Source: JADJLQ01 sp964405735 (GTDB taxonomy: Bacteria; Bacteroidota; Bacteroidia; Chitinophagales; Saprospiraceae). Taken from it: DNA of 64,000 bases. The stretch is taken from assembly GCA_964405735.1 (NCBI GenBank), contig CAYOPD010000004.1, positions 1 through 64,000 of the forward strand, given 5' to 3'. Below, one piece after another: positions 42,107 to 50,869 of the stretch. Within the stretch, counting starts at the first letter, position 1. Each line of letters begins with the position of its first letter. Made by a program: the position numbers and the translations under genes. The notes below the pieces were generated by a model that was not told the origin of the DNA, searched no databases, and saw nothing but the letters and a program-made list of their open reading frames with translations.

Positions 42107-42871
42107 ATGTGTGCAACCTGCGGATGCGGCACGGTTGATTCCGTGCACCGTCATGAAGCCGGACCTTTTCATGATCATTCCCACGATCATTCAAACCACT
42201 CCCATAAAAAAGCGGTGGACGTGGAGAAAGATATTTTGCTGCAAAATAATCTGCTGGCTGAGAGAAACCGGGGCTATTTCGAGGCTAAAAATATTCTTGC
42301 ACTCAACCTGGTCAGTTCCCCCGGTTCCGGCAAAACCGCCCTGCTGGAAAGGACCCTGACCGACCTGAGAGGAGAATTGGAATTTGCCGTGGTGGAAGGA
42401 GACCAGCAAACCACCAACGATGCGGACCGCATCCACGCGACCGGCACCAAAGTGGTCCAGATCAATACCGGCAAAGGATGCCACCTGGATGCCCATATGG
42501 TCCTGCATGCGGTCCAGGGGATGAAACTGAAACAAAACAGCATTTTGTTTATTGAAAATGTGGGCAACCTCGTTTGCCCTGCAATGTTTGATCTGGGTGA
42601 GAATGAGCGGGTGGTGATCGTATCTGTAACGGAAGGGGACGATAAGCCTTTAAAATATCCCGATATGTTCCATACTTCCACGCTCTGCATCATCAATAAA
42701 ACAGACCTGTTACCCTATGTGCCCTTTGATCTTGAAAAAGTAAAATCCAATGCCAAAAAAGTGAATCCGAAACTGGAGATCATTGAACTGAGTTGCACCC
42801 GGGGTGAAGGATTGGATCAATGGTATGACTGGCTCAAATCAAAAGTACTTGCTCCGGAACCCGTAGAATGA
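42107..42871 (+). CDS. hypB: Hydrogenase nickel-incorporation GTPase HypB
   Basis: 254 residues. Metal-binding N-terminus MCATCGCG and a His-rich stretch (HDHSHDHSNHSH, about 24-35). GTPase part: P-loop LVSSPGSGKTALLE (about 66-79), VVEGDQQTTNDADRI, and NKTDLLPY (about 200). The metal site in the G domain is in TGKGCHLDAHM. Works with HypA to load nickel. Confidence 0.96.
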   Translation: MCATCGCGTVDSVHRHEAGPFHDHSHDHSNHSHKKAVDVEKDILLQNNLLAERNRGYFEAKNILALNLVSSPGSGKTALLERTLTDLRGELEFAVVEGDQQTTNDADRIHATGTKVVQINTGKGCHLDAHMVLHAVQGMKLKQNSILFIENVGNLVCPAMFDLGENERVVIVSVTEGDDKPLKYPDMFHTSTLCIINKTDLLPYVPFDLEKVKSNAKKVNPKLEIIELSCTRGEGLDQWYDWLKSKVLAPEPVE

Positions 42872-42904
42872 ATTTTTTCTTTTTCACTAAGCCCATTTTC
42901 CTTC

Positions 42905-45241
42905 ATGCAAACCTATCGGATTCATATAAGCGGTTTGGTTCAGGGAGTAGGTTTCCGGCCTTATGTCAGCCGGTTGGCGAAAGAATACCATTTAAAAGGT
43001 TGGGTGAGCAACTCCAATACCGGAGTTTATATTGAATTTACCGCGAACAGGGAGTCCGCAACAAAATTCTACCAGGCCATCCTTACCCATCCTCCCGGTC
43101 ATGCCGTGATCAGTCACCACGATATGGTGGAATCGGCTTATATCAATTATTCAGGTTTTACCATCCGGCCCAGCGACCGGGAGGATAAACCGGACCTGAT
43201 GCTGACCCCTGATCTGGCCCTTTGCAAAGACTGCAGCCGGGAATTGCTGGATATAACGAATAAACGGTTTCATTACCCCTTTACGACCTGCCTGCAATGC
43301 GGTCCCAGGTATTCCATTACCACCGGACTGCCTTACGACAGGGCAAACACCACGATGAAACCATTGCCCATGTGCAGTGCCTGCGAAGAAGAATACCAGG
43401 ATATTGAAAACCGGAGGTATTACAGCCAGACCAATTCCTGTAAAACCTGCGGGATCCCGATGCACCTGTATAGCCCGCCCGGTGTCCGCATGACCAGCGA
43501 TCCGGAAAAAATCATGGTTATCATTCAGCAAATTTTAAAGTCCGGACAAATCCTGGCGGTAAAAGGGATCGGCGGGTATTTGTTGATGGGTGACGCTGCC
43601 CGGGAATCGACGGTCGATACCCTCCGGAGCCGGAAACACCGGCCTTCGAAACCTTTTGCTCTTTTATACCCGGATCTTGAAACGGCTTCAATGGATGTGG
43701 AAATGAATCTTTGTGAGATCAAAGCCATGGAATCGAAGGCTGCGCCCATTGTGTTATGCACCCTGAAAGGCGATCCCAAAACCGGAATTTGCCACTCAGC
43801 CATTGCACCCGGCCTGGATAAAATCGGCCTGATGCTTCCTTACACCCCTTTATTGCTTTTAATTTCAAAAGCCTTCGGAAAACCATTGATCGCTACCAGC
43901 GGCAATCTCAGCGGGTCCCCAATCCTGTATAGGGATCAAGATGCCTTGGAGCATTTGTTTGAGGTGGCGGATTATATCCTGAGCTATGACCGGGATATCC
44001 TTGTGCCCCAGGACGACAGCGTCATGCAGTTTACTGCCCAGGGGCAACGGATAATTCTGCGAAGAAGCCGGGGTTTAGCCCCAAATTATTTCCCCAACCC
44101 GTTTAACCATTTGAATGAATCGGTTTTAGCTATGGGTGGGGAGTTGAAGGGCGCTTTTGCCTTGCTCGAAGGCAAGAATTTATACCTGAGTCAATACCTG
44201 GGTGACCAGGGCAGCCTGGAATCTCAGGCCAGTTATACCCAAACGCTGGATCATTTAACCCAGCTGCTTAAAGCCCAACCTCGGCATATCCTCATCGATA
44301 AACATCCGGAATATTTTGTCTCCCATTTGGGAAAACAAATGGCCGTTGCGCAACACGTACCGGTCACTGCCATTCAACATCATAAAGCACATTTTGGCGC
44401 CGTCCTGGCAGAGAATCATCTCCTGGATATCCGGGAGCCCGTTCTGGGTGTTATCTGGGATGGTACCGGTTTTGGAGACGATGATCAAATCTGGGGAGGG
44501 GAGATCTTTGTATATGAAGATCAGGAAATGGAAAGAATGGGCCACCTCCGATATTTCCCCCACCTGATTGGCGATAAAATGAGCCGGGAACCCCGTTTGT
44601 CTGCCCTGAGCCTGCTGGGCGATCTGCCTGAAAAACTTCACCTGGTAAAACCGTTCTTTACAGAACAGGAATGGCAATACTATTCTTCATTGGTAAAACA
44701 AGATGTCCTTTTGCAAACGAGCAGTATGGGCCGGTTGATGGATGGGATTGCCGCTTTGCTGGGCCTCCGCACACATAACCGTTTTGAGGGGGAGGCTGCC
44801 ATGCTCCTGGAAGCCCATGCGAGGAAAGGTAAGGATAAACCAACCGGTGTTTACCCGTTTCCCCTGGTCAACACCCAGTGGAATTGGCAATCCTTAATTT
44901 CCGGCGTTATTGAAGATCTGGAACGGAAAATGAAAACCGAAGACATCGCGTGGAAAGTATTTTATTCCCTGGCTAAGGGAATAGAACAGGTCAGCAGCCA
45001 ATCGGGCATTGGTCAAATAGCATTCAGCGGTGGGGTTTTCCAAAATGTTCTCTTGACTGAATTGCTTACCTGCTCATTTGGCAAAAACCATCGCCTGTAT
45101 TTTCACCGGCAGACCAGCCCAAACGATGAATGCATTGGTCTCGGCCAGCTGGCCTGTTACCATATCATGAACCGGAAACCAAAAGAAACGAGTATATTAA
45201 AAAAACAACACCCTGAGCCATCAAGTGTAATCACCACGTAA
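42905..45241 (+). CDS. hypF: Carbamoyltransferase HypF
   Basis: 778 residues. Makes the thiocarboxamide that becomes the CN ligands of the NiFe site. Domain order: acylphosphatase (1-90, GLVQGVGFRPYV), two zinc fingers (CKDCSRELL...TTCLQCGPRYS and CSACEEEY...CKTCGIP, about 109-182), YrdC-like (about 200-390, including KGIGGYLLMGDA), and Kae1-like C-terminal domain with HHKAHFGAVLAENHL and WDGTGFGDD. Full-length and complete. Confidence 0.96.
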   Translation: MQTYRIHISGLVQGVGFRPYVSRLAKEYHLKGWVSNSNTGVYIEFTANRESATKFYQAILTHPPGHAVISHHDMVESAYINYSGFTIRPSDREDKPDLMLTPDLALCKDCSRELLDITNKRFHYPFTTCLQCGPRYSITTGLPYDRANTTMKPLPMCSACEEEYQDIENRRYYSQTNSCKTCGIPMHLYSPPGVRMTSDPEKIMVIIQQILKSGQILAVKGIGGYLLMGDAARESTVDTLRSRKHRPSKPFALLYPDLETASMDVEMNLCEIKAMESKAAPIVLCTLKGDPKTGICHSAIAPGLDKIGLMLPYTPLLLLISKAFGKPLIATSGNLSGSPILYRDQDALEHLFEVADYILSYDRDILVPQDDSVMQFTAQGQRIILRRSRGLAPNYFPNPFNHLNESVLAMGGELKGAFALLEGKNLYLSQYLGDQGSLESQASYTQTLDHLTQLLKAQPRHILIDKHPEYFVSHLGKQMAVAQHVPVTAIQHHKAHFGAVLAENHLLDIREPVLGVIWDGTGFGDDDQIWGGEIFVYEDQEMERMGHLRYFPHLIGDKMSREPRLSALSLLGDLPEKLHLVKPFFTEQEWQYYSSLVKQDVLLQTSSMGRLMDGIAALLGLRTHNRFEGEAAMLLEAHARKGKDKPTGVYPFPLVNTQWNWQSLISGVIEDLERKMKTEDIAWKVFYSLAKGIEQVSSQSGIGQIAFSGGVFQNVLLTELLTCSFGKNHRLYFHRQTSPNDECIGLGQLACYHIMNRKPKETSILKKQHPEPSSVITT

Positions 45242-45252
45242 AATGAAAAAAA

Positions 45253-45507
45253 ATGTGTCTAGCGATTCCTGGTAAAATTCTTTCCGTCAGCCGTCAGCTG
45301 GATGAGACTTTTCAGTTTGGAAATGTTTCTTTCGGGGGCATCACCAAAGAAGTGAACCTCTGCATGGTGCCCGAGGCCAAAATCAACGATTACGTACTGG
45401 TGCATGTGGGCGTGGCGATCAGCGTCATCGACGAAGCCGAGGCTCACCTTACCTTTGAGTACCTCAAACAAATGGGAGAAGTGAATGAACTGAAAACCGA
45501 AGCCTGA
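45253..45507 (+). CDS. hypC: Hydrogenase maturation chaperone HypC
   Basis: 84 residues. Starts MCLAIPGKI, with the essential N-terminal Cys2, and has NDYVLVHVGVAISVIDEAEA. Binds the Fe(CN)2CO unit with HypD and hands it to the large subunit. Twelve bases after hypF. Confidence 0.96.
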   Translation: MCLAIPGKILSVSRQLDETFQFGNVSFGGITKEVNLCMVPEAKINDYVLVHVGVAISVIDEAEAHLTFEYLKQMGEVNELKTEA

Positions 45508-45555
45508 CCCCAGTCGGGAGTCGTTTCAATAATGAATGAATAAAAATATAAAAGC

Positions 45556-46671
45556 ATGAAATATCTTTCAGAATACCGGGACCCCGAATTGGTGGATGAA
45601 TACCTGAAAGAGATTCATCGCATTACCACCAAACCATGGACGCTGATGGAAGTCTGCGGAGGACAAACCCATAGCCTGGTGAAAAACGGTATCCTTGAAA
45701 TGTTGCCGCCTCCGATCACTATGGTGCACGGCCCGGGTTGTCCGGTCTGTGTCACCAGTATACGGGTCCTCGATGAAGCAGTTTTCCTGGCTAAACAACC
45801 GAACATCATTTTTACTTCATTCGGCGATATGTTGCGTGTACCCGGCAGCGATACCAACCTCCTGGAAGCCAAAGCGGAAGGGGCAGATGTGCGTATGTTG
45901 TATTCTCCCCTGGAAGCGCTTGAAATCGCCAGGGAAAACCCCGGCAAGGAAGTGGTATTTTTTGCCGTAGGATTTGAAACGACGGCGCCTGCAAACGCTT
46001 TAAGCGTGATCCAGGCTGCCCGGCTGGGTATACGAAATTACAGTATCCTTGCTTCCCATGTATTGGTGCCACCCGCGATGGAAGCCATCCTGAGCGACCC
46101 GGAAAACAGGATCGATGGATTTTTAGCGGCGGGCCATGTATGTACCATCATGGGCATGGAAGAATATTACCCGATTGCGGAAAAATTCAAAACCCCCATC
46201 GTGATTACCGGGTTTGAGCCGGTGGATTTGTTACAGGGAATACTGATGACTGTACGGCAGCTGGAAAATGGTGAAGCCAAAGTAGAAAATCAATATTCCA
46301 GGTACGTCCGGAGGGCCGGCAACCAAATGGCAATCCAAACGATACGCGAAGTTTTTGCGGTGAGCGATAAAACCTGGCGGGGCATTGGTTCCATTCCCCA
46401 AAGCGGTTTTGAAGTCAATGAAGCTTATAAATGGTACAATGCCAGGCTCAAATTCAACCTTGAATTGCCAGCGGCTCCGGAAAACCCTTCCTGCATCAGC
46501 GGATCCATCATGAAAGGATTAAAAAAACCAAAGGATTGCCCGAATTTTGGCACGGCCTGCACTCCTGAACACCCCCTTGGAGCCCCTATGGTCAGCAGCG
46601 AAGGCGCCTGTGCCGCTTATTACCATTATTCTTCACCCGTGCAATGGGGGAAGGCTGAATCAATCCGGTGA
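45556..46671 (+). CDS. hypD: Hydrogenase maturation protein HypD
   Basis: 371 residues. Fe-CO-CN assembly site: MEVCGGQTH (about 34), HGPGCPVCVT (about 60-68), VFFAVGFETTAPAN, GHVCTIMG, and C-terminal [4Fe-4S] ligands in CPNFGTACTPEHPLGAPMVSSEGACAAY (about 330-357). The hypE region follows with a GTGA overlap. Confidence 0.96.
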   Translation: MKYLSEYRDPELVDEYLKEIHRITTKPWTLMEVCGGQTHSLVKNGILEMLPPPITMVHGPGCPVCVTSIRVLDEAVFLAKQPNIIFTSFGDMLRVPGSDTNLLEAKAEGADVRMLYSPLEALEIARENPGKEVVFFAVGFETTAPANALSVIQAARLGIRNYSILASHVLVPPAMEAILSDPENRIDGFLAAGHVCTIMGMEEYYPIAEKFKTPIVITGFEPVDLLQGILMTVRQLENGEAKVENQYSRYVRRAGNQMAIQTIREVFAVSDKTWRGIGSIPQSGFEVNEAYKWYNARLKFNLELPAAPENPSCISGSIMKGLKKPKDCPNFGTACTPEHPLGAPMVSSEGACAAYYHYSSPVQWGKAESIR

Positions 46672-46712
46672 TACCCGGAACCAAATGCAAGATCATGATT
46701 CAAACGATAAAG

Positions 46713-47750
46713 ATGAATTTAGCCTGCCCGATGCCCAAATTTGAATACGATAAGATTACCCTGGGACACGGCAGCGGTGGATTGCTGACCCACCGGTTAT
46801 TAAAGAGCGGCGTGTTTGATCTGTTCAAAAACGAAATGATGGACCAGCAACACGATGGGGCTTCATTTGAAATCAACGGGAAGCTCGCTTTCAGTACTGA
46901 CAGTTATGTCGTTTCCCCCATATTTTTCCCGGGGGGCAATATCGGCGATCTCGCTGTCAACGGCACGGTCAATGACCTTGCCATGTGCGGAGCCTCTGCC
47001 AAATTTTTATCACTGAGTCTTATCATTGAGGAAGGCCTGACCATGGAATCGTTTTGGGAAGTATTGGTCAGCATCAAATCTGCCGCGGACAAAGCCGGCG
47101 TGACCATTGCAACGGGTGATACCAAGGTAGTAGAAAAAGGCAAGGGCGACCAGCTTTTTATAAATACTTCGGGAATTGGTCAGGTCCACCCCCGGGCTCA
47201 AATTCATCACAACCGGATCCAAGCCGGGGATGCAATTGTAGTAAGTGGAAATATTGCCACTCATGGCATCGCCATCATGAGCCTTCGAAAAGGGCTGGGT
47301 TTTGAAACCGATGTGCGGAGCGATACCACCAACCTAAATCACACCATCATCCAACTGATTGAAACATTCGGGAGTGATATCAAATTTCTTCGTGATCCCA
47401 CCCGGGGTGGCCTTGCTTCCGTTTTGAATGAAATTGCTGAACTGACTCAACTGGGCTATCACCTGGATCAAAGATCCCTTCCAATCGACCCCCAGGTGGA
47501 TGGGGCATGTGAAATGCTCGGATTTGATCCCCTGTACGTCGCCAATGAAGGAATATTCGTGGCCGTGATAAAAAAAGAAATCACCGGGGACTTCCTCGAT
47601 CTCCTGAGAAGTAACGATTCAGGCAGGCGGGCCGCGCTCATCGGCGAGGTCAACACGACTCACCCGGGGAAAGTGATCCTGAAGAGCCGCATCGGGGGAA
47701 GCCGTGTTGTCAATTATTTGACCGGGGAACAATTGCCCAGGATTTGTTGA
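46713..47750 (+). CDS. hypE: Carbamoyl-phosphate/thiocarbamate dehydratase HypE
   Basis: About 345 residues. Forms the thiocyanate from the HypF product. Start region MNLACPMPKFEYDKITLGHGSGG, then DSYVVSPIFFPGGNIGDLAVNGTVNDLAM (ATP site), DTKVVEKGKGDQLFINTSGIG, RDPTRGGLASVLNE, ending in the essential C-terminal PRIC. ATG 46713 fits the family N-terminus; GTG 46668 and ATG 46695 are in-frame alternatives. Confidence 0.95.
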   Translation: MNLACPMPKFEYDKITLGHGSGGLLTHRLLKSGVFDLFKNEMMDQQHDGASFEINGKLAFSTDSYVVSPIFFPGGNIGDLAVNGTVNDLAMCGASAKFLSLSLIIEEGLTMESFWEVLVSIKSAADKAGVTIATGDTKVVEKGKGDQLFINTSGIGQVHPRAQIHHNRIQAGDAIVVSGNIATHGIAIMSLRKGLGFETDVRSDTTNLNHTIIQLIETFGSDIKFLRDPTRGGLASVLNEIAELTQLGYHLDQRSLPIDPQVDGACEMLGFDPLYVANEGIFVAVIKKEITGDFLDLLRSNDSGRRAALIGEVNTTHPGKVILKSRIGGSRVVNYLTGEQLPRIC

Positions 47751-47848
47751 ATGGACAGGTTAATAAAGATGGCCTGGAACGACAAGGAAATTTTAGTTTG
47801 TATTTTGATTTTCGCCTTCTACTTCCCATTTTACCAGTTCGCGGCACC

Positions 47849-49105
47849 ATGACCTATATTTTTAATTGTAAAAAAGTTACCGGCCTTGTATCCACCCTGG
47901 TCTTTGTATTACTTATTTATACGGTTTCAACCGGTCAGAGAGGAAACAAAGCAACCTTAATTGCAGAAATAGACCGCATTCTTCTGGCCCATGTGAATCG
48001 TCGCGATATCCCGGGCGCCGTGATCCAAATCAAACAGGGGCATAAGCGGATCTATCGCCATGCCTACGGGTATGCCCAGCTGTATGATTCCCAAAAAGGG
48101 ATCCTTCCGGCTCCGGAGAAAATGACTGTAAATCACCTTTTTGACATCGCATCCCTTACTAAAGTGGTAGGCACCACCACCGCCCTCTTATGGTTGATTG
48201 ATCACCGGCGGATCTCCCTGGATGATCCGGTTGGGAAATACCTTGCAGCCTTTGATACGCCTGAGAAAAAAGGGATCCGGATACGACATCTGTTGTCTCA
48301 CAGCGCCGGCCTTTATGAATGGTACCCCCTCTATTACCGGGCTTCCAGTCAGAAAGAAACCTATTCCCTGATCGGCAAGCTGCCGCTGAAATACGGCATT
48401 GGAGAAGGCCGGCATTACAGCGACCTGGGATTTGTGCTGCTCGGGCAAATTATCGAACAGGTGTCGGGCAAGTCCCTGGATCAGTTTTTAAAGCAAACGA
48501 TCTTTAAGCCCCTGGGCATGAGAAAAACAAGGTACACTCCGCCGAATAAAGGGCGCTTCCGGAAAATAGCGGCTACCTCCCACGGCAATCCTTATGAAAA
48601 AAGAATGGTATATGATTCCACGCTTGGCTTTCAGGTAAAAGAGATTGATCCGGAATCCTGGAATGGGTGGAGGACCTATACTTTAAGAGGGGAAGTGAAC
48701 GATGGCAATGCCTGGTATGCCAATGGAGGCATTTCGGGGGCGGCAGGTCTTTTCTCCACAGCCGGTGATATCCAGAAGGTGATTGACAAGATTCTGAATC
48801 CAACAAAAGTCAAGCCATTCATTTCCCCAAAAACCATCGATGCCTTTTTAACCAAAGACCAGTATAATAATGGATTGGGTTGGATGATGGATACGACGAA
48901 TACTTTTATCCGAGGTGGACCCAAAGGCAGTTTTGGTCATACCGGTTTCACGGGCACCAGCATTGCGGTCATTCCGGCTTACGGCATTTCCATTATCCTC
49001 CTGATCAACCGGCAGAATACCGGTCTTTCGGCCAAAGGGGTGTATTATAATGTAGGCCCAATACGTGAGGAGGTGTTTAAAGCGGTTTTAAAGTATTGTC
49101 AATGA
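47849..49105 (+). CDS. Exported serine hydrolase (class C beta-lactamase fold)
   Basis: About 418 residues. Signal-like leader (GLVSTLVFVLLIYTVSTGQ). Catalytic Ser-x-x-Lys in DIASLTKVVGTT (about 110), Tyr motif HYSDLGFVL (about 190, YSD) and FGHTGFTGTS (HTG, about 362). Members act as esterases, peptidases or D-Ala peptidases; substrate unknown. ATG 47849 starts the leader; the frame continues upstream into the hypE end without good leader. Follows hypE, possibly by read-through. Confidence 0.83.
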   Translation: MTYIFNCKKVTGLVSTLVFVLLIYTVSTGQRGNKATLIAEIDRILLAHVNRRDIPGAVIQIKQGHKRIYRHAYGYAQLYDSQKGILPAPEKMTVNHLFDIASLTKVVGTTTALLWLIDHRRISLDDPVGKYLAAFDTPEKKGIRIRHLLSHSAGLYEWYPLYYRASSQKETYSLIGKLPLKYGIGEGRHYSDLGFVLLGQIIEQVSGKSLDQFLKQTIFKPLGMRKTRYTPPNKGRFRKIAATSHGNPYEKRMVYDSTLGFQVKEIDPESWNGWRTYTLRGEVNDGNAWYANGGISGAAGLFSTAGDIQKVIDKILNPTKVKPFISPKTIDAFLTKDQYNNGLGWMMDTTNTFIRGGPKGSFGHTGFTGTSIAVIPAYGISIILLINRQNTGLSAKGVYYNVGPIREEVFKAVLKYCQ

Positions 49106-49217
49106 AGATGGCCTCCACCACTTTCCGGAGCAGTTCCAGGAATTTGAAATCGAGCGAGCAAAGAAAGAAAAGAGTGGTCTTACCAATAGAACACATTGGA
49201 TTTAGTATTCCTGAAAC

Positions 49218-49254
49218 AATTCCACAATTCTGCAATTCCACAATTCTGCAATTC
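49218..49254 (+). repeat. Two-unit 16-base tandem repeat
   Basis: AATTCCACAATTCTGC occurs twice (49218-49233, 49234-49249) plus a partial AATTC. It lies in the 230-base gap between convergent genes. Confidence 0.75.
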
Positions 49255-49276
49255 ACTCCTCTTTCTCAAAAAGAGA

Positions 49277-49294
49277 GGCCGGCTTTCACCGGCC
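49277..49294. terminator. Bidirectional terminator hairpin
   Basis: GGCCGG/CCGGCC with loop CTTTCA. On the minus strand a run TCTCTTTTT follows; on the plus strand CTTCTT follows. It sits between the serine hydrolase (rightward) and the susC/susD remnant (leftward). Confidence 0.6.
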
Positions 49295-49335
49295 CTTCTT
49301 AAAAGACTATACTTGCATTGAAAAACCTCTATGTT

Positions 49336-49635
49336 TTAAAAGCCCGGATTTGGGGTATAAGCTGGACCGGTGGCCGCCGGGTTGATCAGTCTCTGCTGGA
49401 TGGGTCGCAGTAAATGGAAATCCGTGAAATACCTGACCACCAGAAGGGTGTCCCGTGGCTTTAATACATCATAGTAACCGTTTACATCGGTAACCGCGCC
49501 CTTATCCAGCATGAGGGTCCAGGGGATATCTTCACCGATTTCATCCGTGTCGGTACCTGAAACGGTGATGGACCAGGCAAAAAAAGGACACTTTAACACC
49601 AATAACATTGGTATCAAAGTCTTGTGCGCCCTCAT
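49336..49635 (-). pseudogene. Fused remnant of a susC-susD pair
   Basis: Open frame of 99 residues with ATG. Residues about 22-72 resemble the carboxypeptidase-regulatory domain of SusC-type TonB receptors: TVSGTDTDEIGEDIPWTL, DKGAVTDVNGYYDV, DTLLVVRY. The end, HLLRPIQQRL...YTPNPGF, resembles the usual SusD C-terminus (Y-L-x-P-I-P-Q-x-E-I-x-x-N...Q-N-P-G-Y/F). A deletion from early susC to the end of susD in a susC-susD operon would leave exactly this. It is divergent from a LacI regulator, the usual partner of such loci. Confidence 0.55.
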
Positions 49636-49725
49636 CAGAAATAGCGTTAGATTTTTTATCCTATCGTTTTTTTAGATGTGAAACCGATATTTCGAGGACG
49701 AATATAATCAGGAAGCCTGAATAAT

Positions 49726-49739
49726 TGTAATCGTTTACA
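49726..49739. promoter_or_regulatory. LacI-type operator
   Basis: TGTAATCGTTTACA: near-perfect palindrome with the central CG typical of LacI/GalR-family sites. It lies 54 bases upstream of the lacI-type start and about 90 upstream of the susC/susD remnant start, so it could have controlled both. Confidence 0.62.
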
Positions 49740-49759
49740 TTTTTTTTCCGATTTTTATT

Positions 49760-49767
49760 TAGTTTTG
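49760..49767 (+). promoter_or_regulatory. -7 box of the LacI-type gene
   Basis: TAGTTTTG matches TAnnTTTG, 26 bases before ATG 49794. The LacI operator covers roughly the -33 side. Confidence 0.5.
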
Positions 49768-49793
49768 TAACATTTTTGAAAACCGGTTACCCA

Positions 49794-50819
49794 ATGGAGA
49801 GGGAAAAAGAAGTCACCATATATGACCTGGCCGAACGGCTCAACCTGTCCATAGCCACGATCAGCCGTGCCCTGAAAAATGACCCTGTCGTCAATCCCAA
49901 AACCAGAAAGAGGATCCTTGAACTGGCCCAGAAAATGGGCTACCGCACCAATTATTTTGCTAAAAACCTCCGGACTCGCAAAACCAATACCATTGGGGTC
50001 ATCATCCCGCGGCTCAACAGCTATTTTATGTCCACCGTAATCGCCGGCATGGAATCCGTAGCCAACAAAGCCGGTTATAACCTGATCATATCCCAGTCAG
50101 CGGAATCTTATGAGAAGGAGATCAACAGCGCCCGGACCATGTTCAACAACCGGGTGGACGGACTGTTGGTCTCTTTAGCCTATGAATCAAACAACCTGGA
50201 CCATTTTAAAACCTTCCTGGACAAAAAAATTCCCGTGATCTTTTTTGACCGCACGGAAGACCAGCTTTCTTTTACCAATATTGTGCTGGACAACCGCAAA
50301 GCCGGTTATGACGCCACCACCCACCTGATCAGCCAGGGGTGTAAACGCATCGTCCACATCACGGCCAATACCTTGCGGAATGTTTATATCGACCGGATGC
50401 GGGGATATATGGACGCCCTGCGGGACGCCCATATTCCCTTTGATGAGAAACTGGTCCTGAAAGGCAACCTGAGCATGGAATTTGGCCATGCCGCCGCGGA
50501 GCAGGTAATGGCCCTTACCCCCCGCCCGGATGGGATCTTTGCCGCCAACGACAACTGCGCGGTAAGTTGTATGCTTCGGCTCAAACAGGCAGGCATCCGA
50601 ATCCCTCAGGACATTGCCGTGGTAGGATTCAATAATGATCCGGTTTCTGTCGTGGCGGAACCCAATCTCACCACCATTGATTATCCGGGTTATGAAATGG
50701 GAGAACTCGCAGCCAGCCATCTGATCAGCCACCTCAGTGGATCCCAATTGCTTCAAAAGACCAAGACGATCTTATTGCATCATGAATTGCTGGTCCGGAA
50801 ATCATCCCAACGAACCTGA
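49794..50819 (+). CDS. LacI family transcriptional regulator
   Basis: About 341 residues. HTH VTIYDLAERLNLSIATISRALKNDPVVNPKTRKRIL (about 5-40), hinge QKMGYRTNYFAKNLRTRKTNTIGVIIP, then a periplasmic-binding-protein-like sensor domain (GVIIPRLNSYFMSTVIAGME ... PDGIFAANDNCAVSCML ... DIAVVGFNNDPVS). It likely senses a sugar or sugar acid. An in-frame TTG lies 18 bases upstream. The neighbouring remnant suggests it once controlled a polysaccharide-utilisation locus; the SDR gene follows by 50 bases. Confidence 0.93.
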   Translation: MEREKEVTIYDLAERLNLSIATISRALKNDPVVNPKTRKRILELAQKMGYRTNYFAKNLRTRKTNTIGVIIPRLNSYFMSTVIAGMESVANKAGYNLIISQSAESYEKEINSARTMFNNRVDGLLVSLAYESNNLDHFKTFLDKKIPVIFFDRTEDQLSFTNIVLDNRKAGYDATTHLISQGCKRIVHITANTLRNVYIDRMRGYMDALRDAHIPFDEKLVLKGNLSMEFGHAAAEQVMALTPRPDGIFAANDNCAVSCMLRLKQAGIRIPQDIAVVGFNNDPVSVVAEPNLTTIDYPGYEMGELAASHLISHLSGSQLLQKTKTILLHHELLVRKSSQRT

Positions 50820-50869
50820 GGTTTTCTACATTTACCTTTTTAAAGTTGTTTAAATTACTGGAATAAAAT

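Noticed and set aside
49218..49254. Possible CRISPR-like repeat
   Set aside because: Only two adjacent 16-base units with no spacer; a simple tandem duplication.
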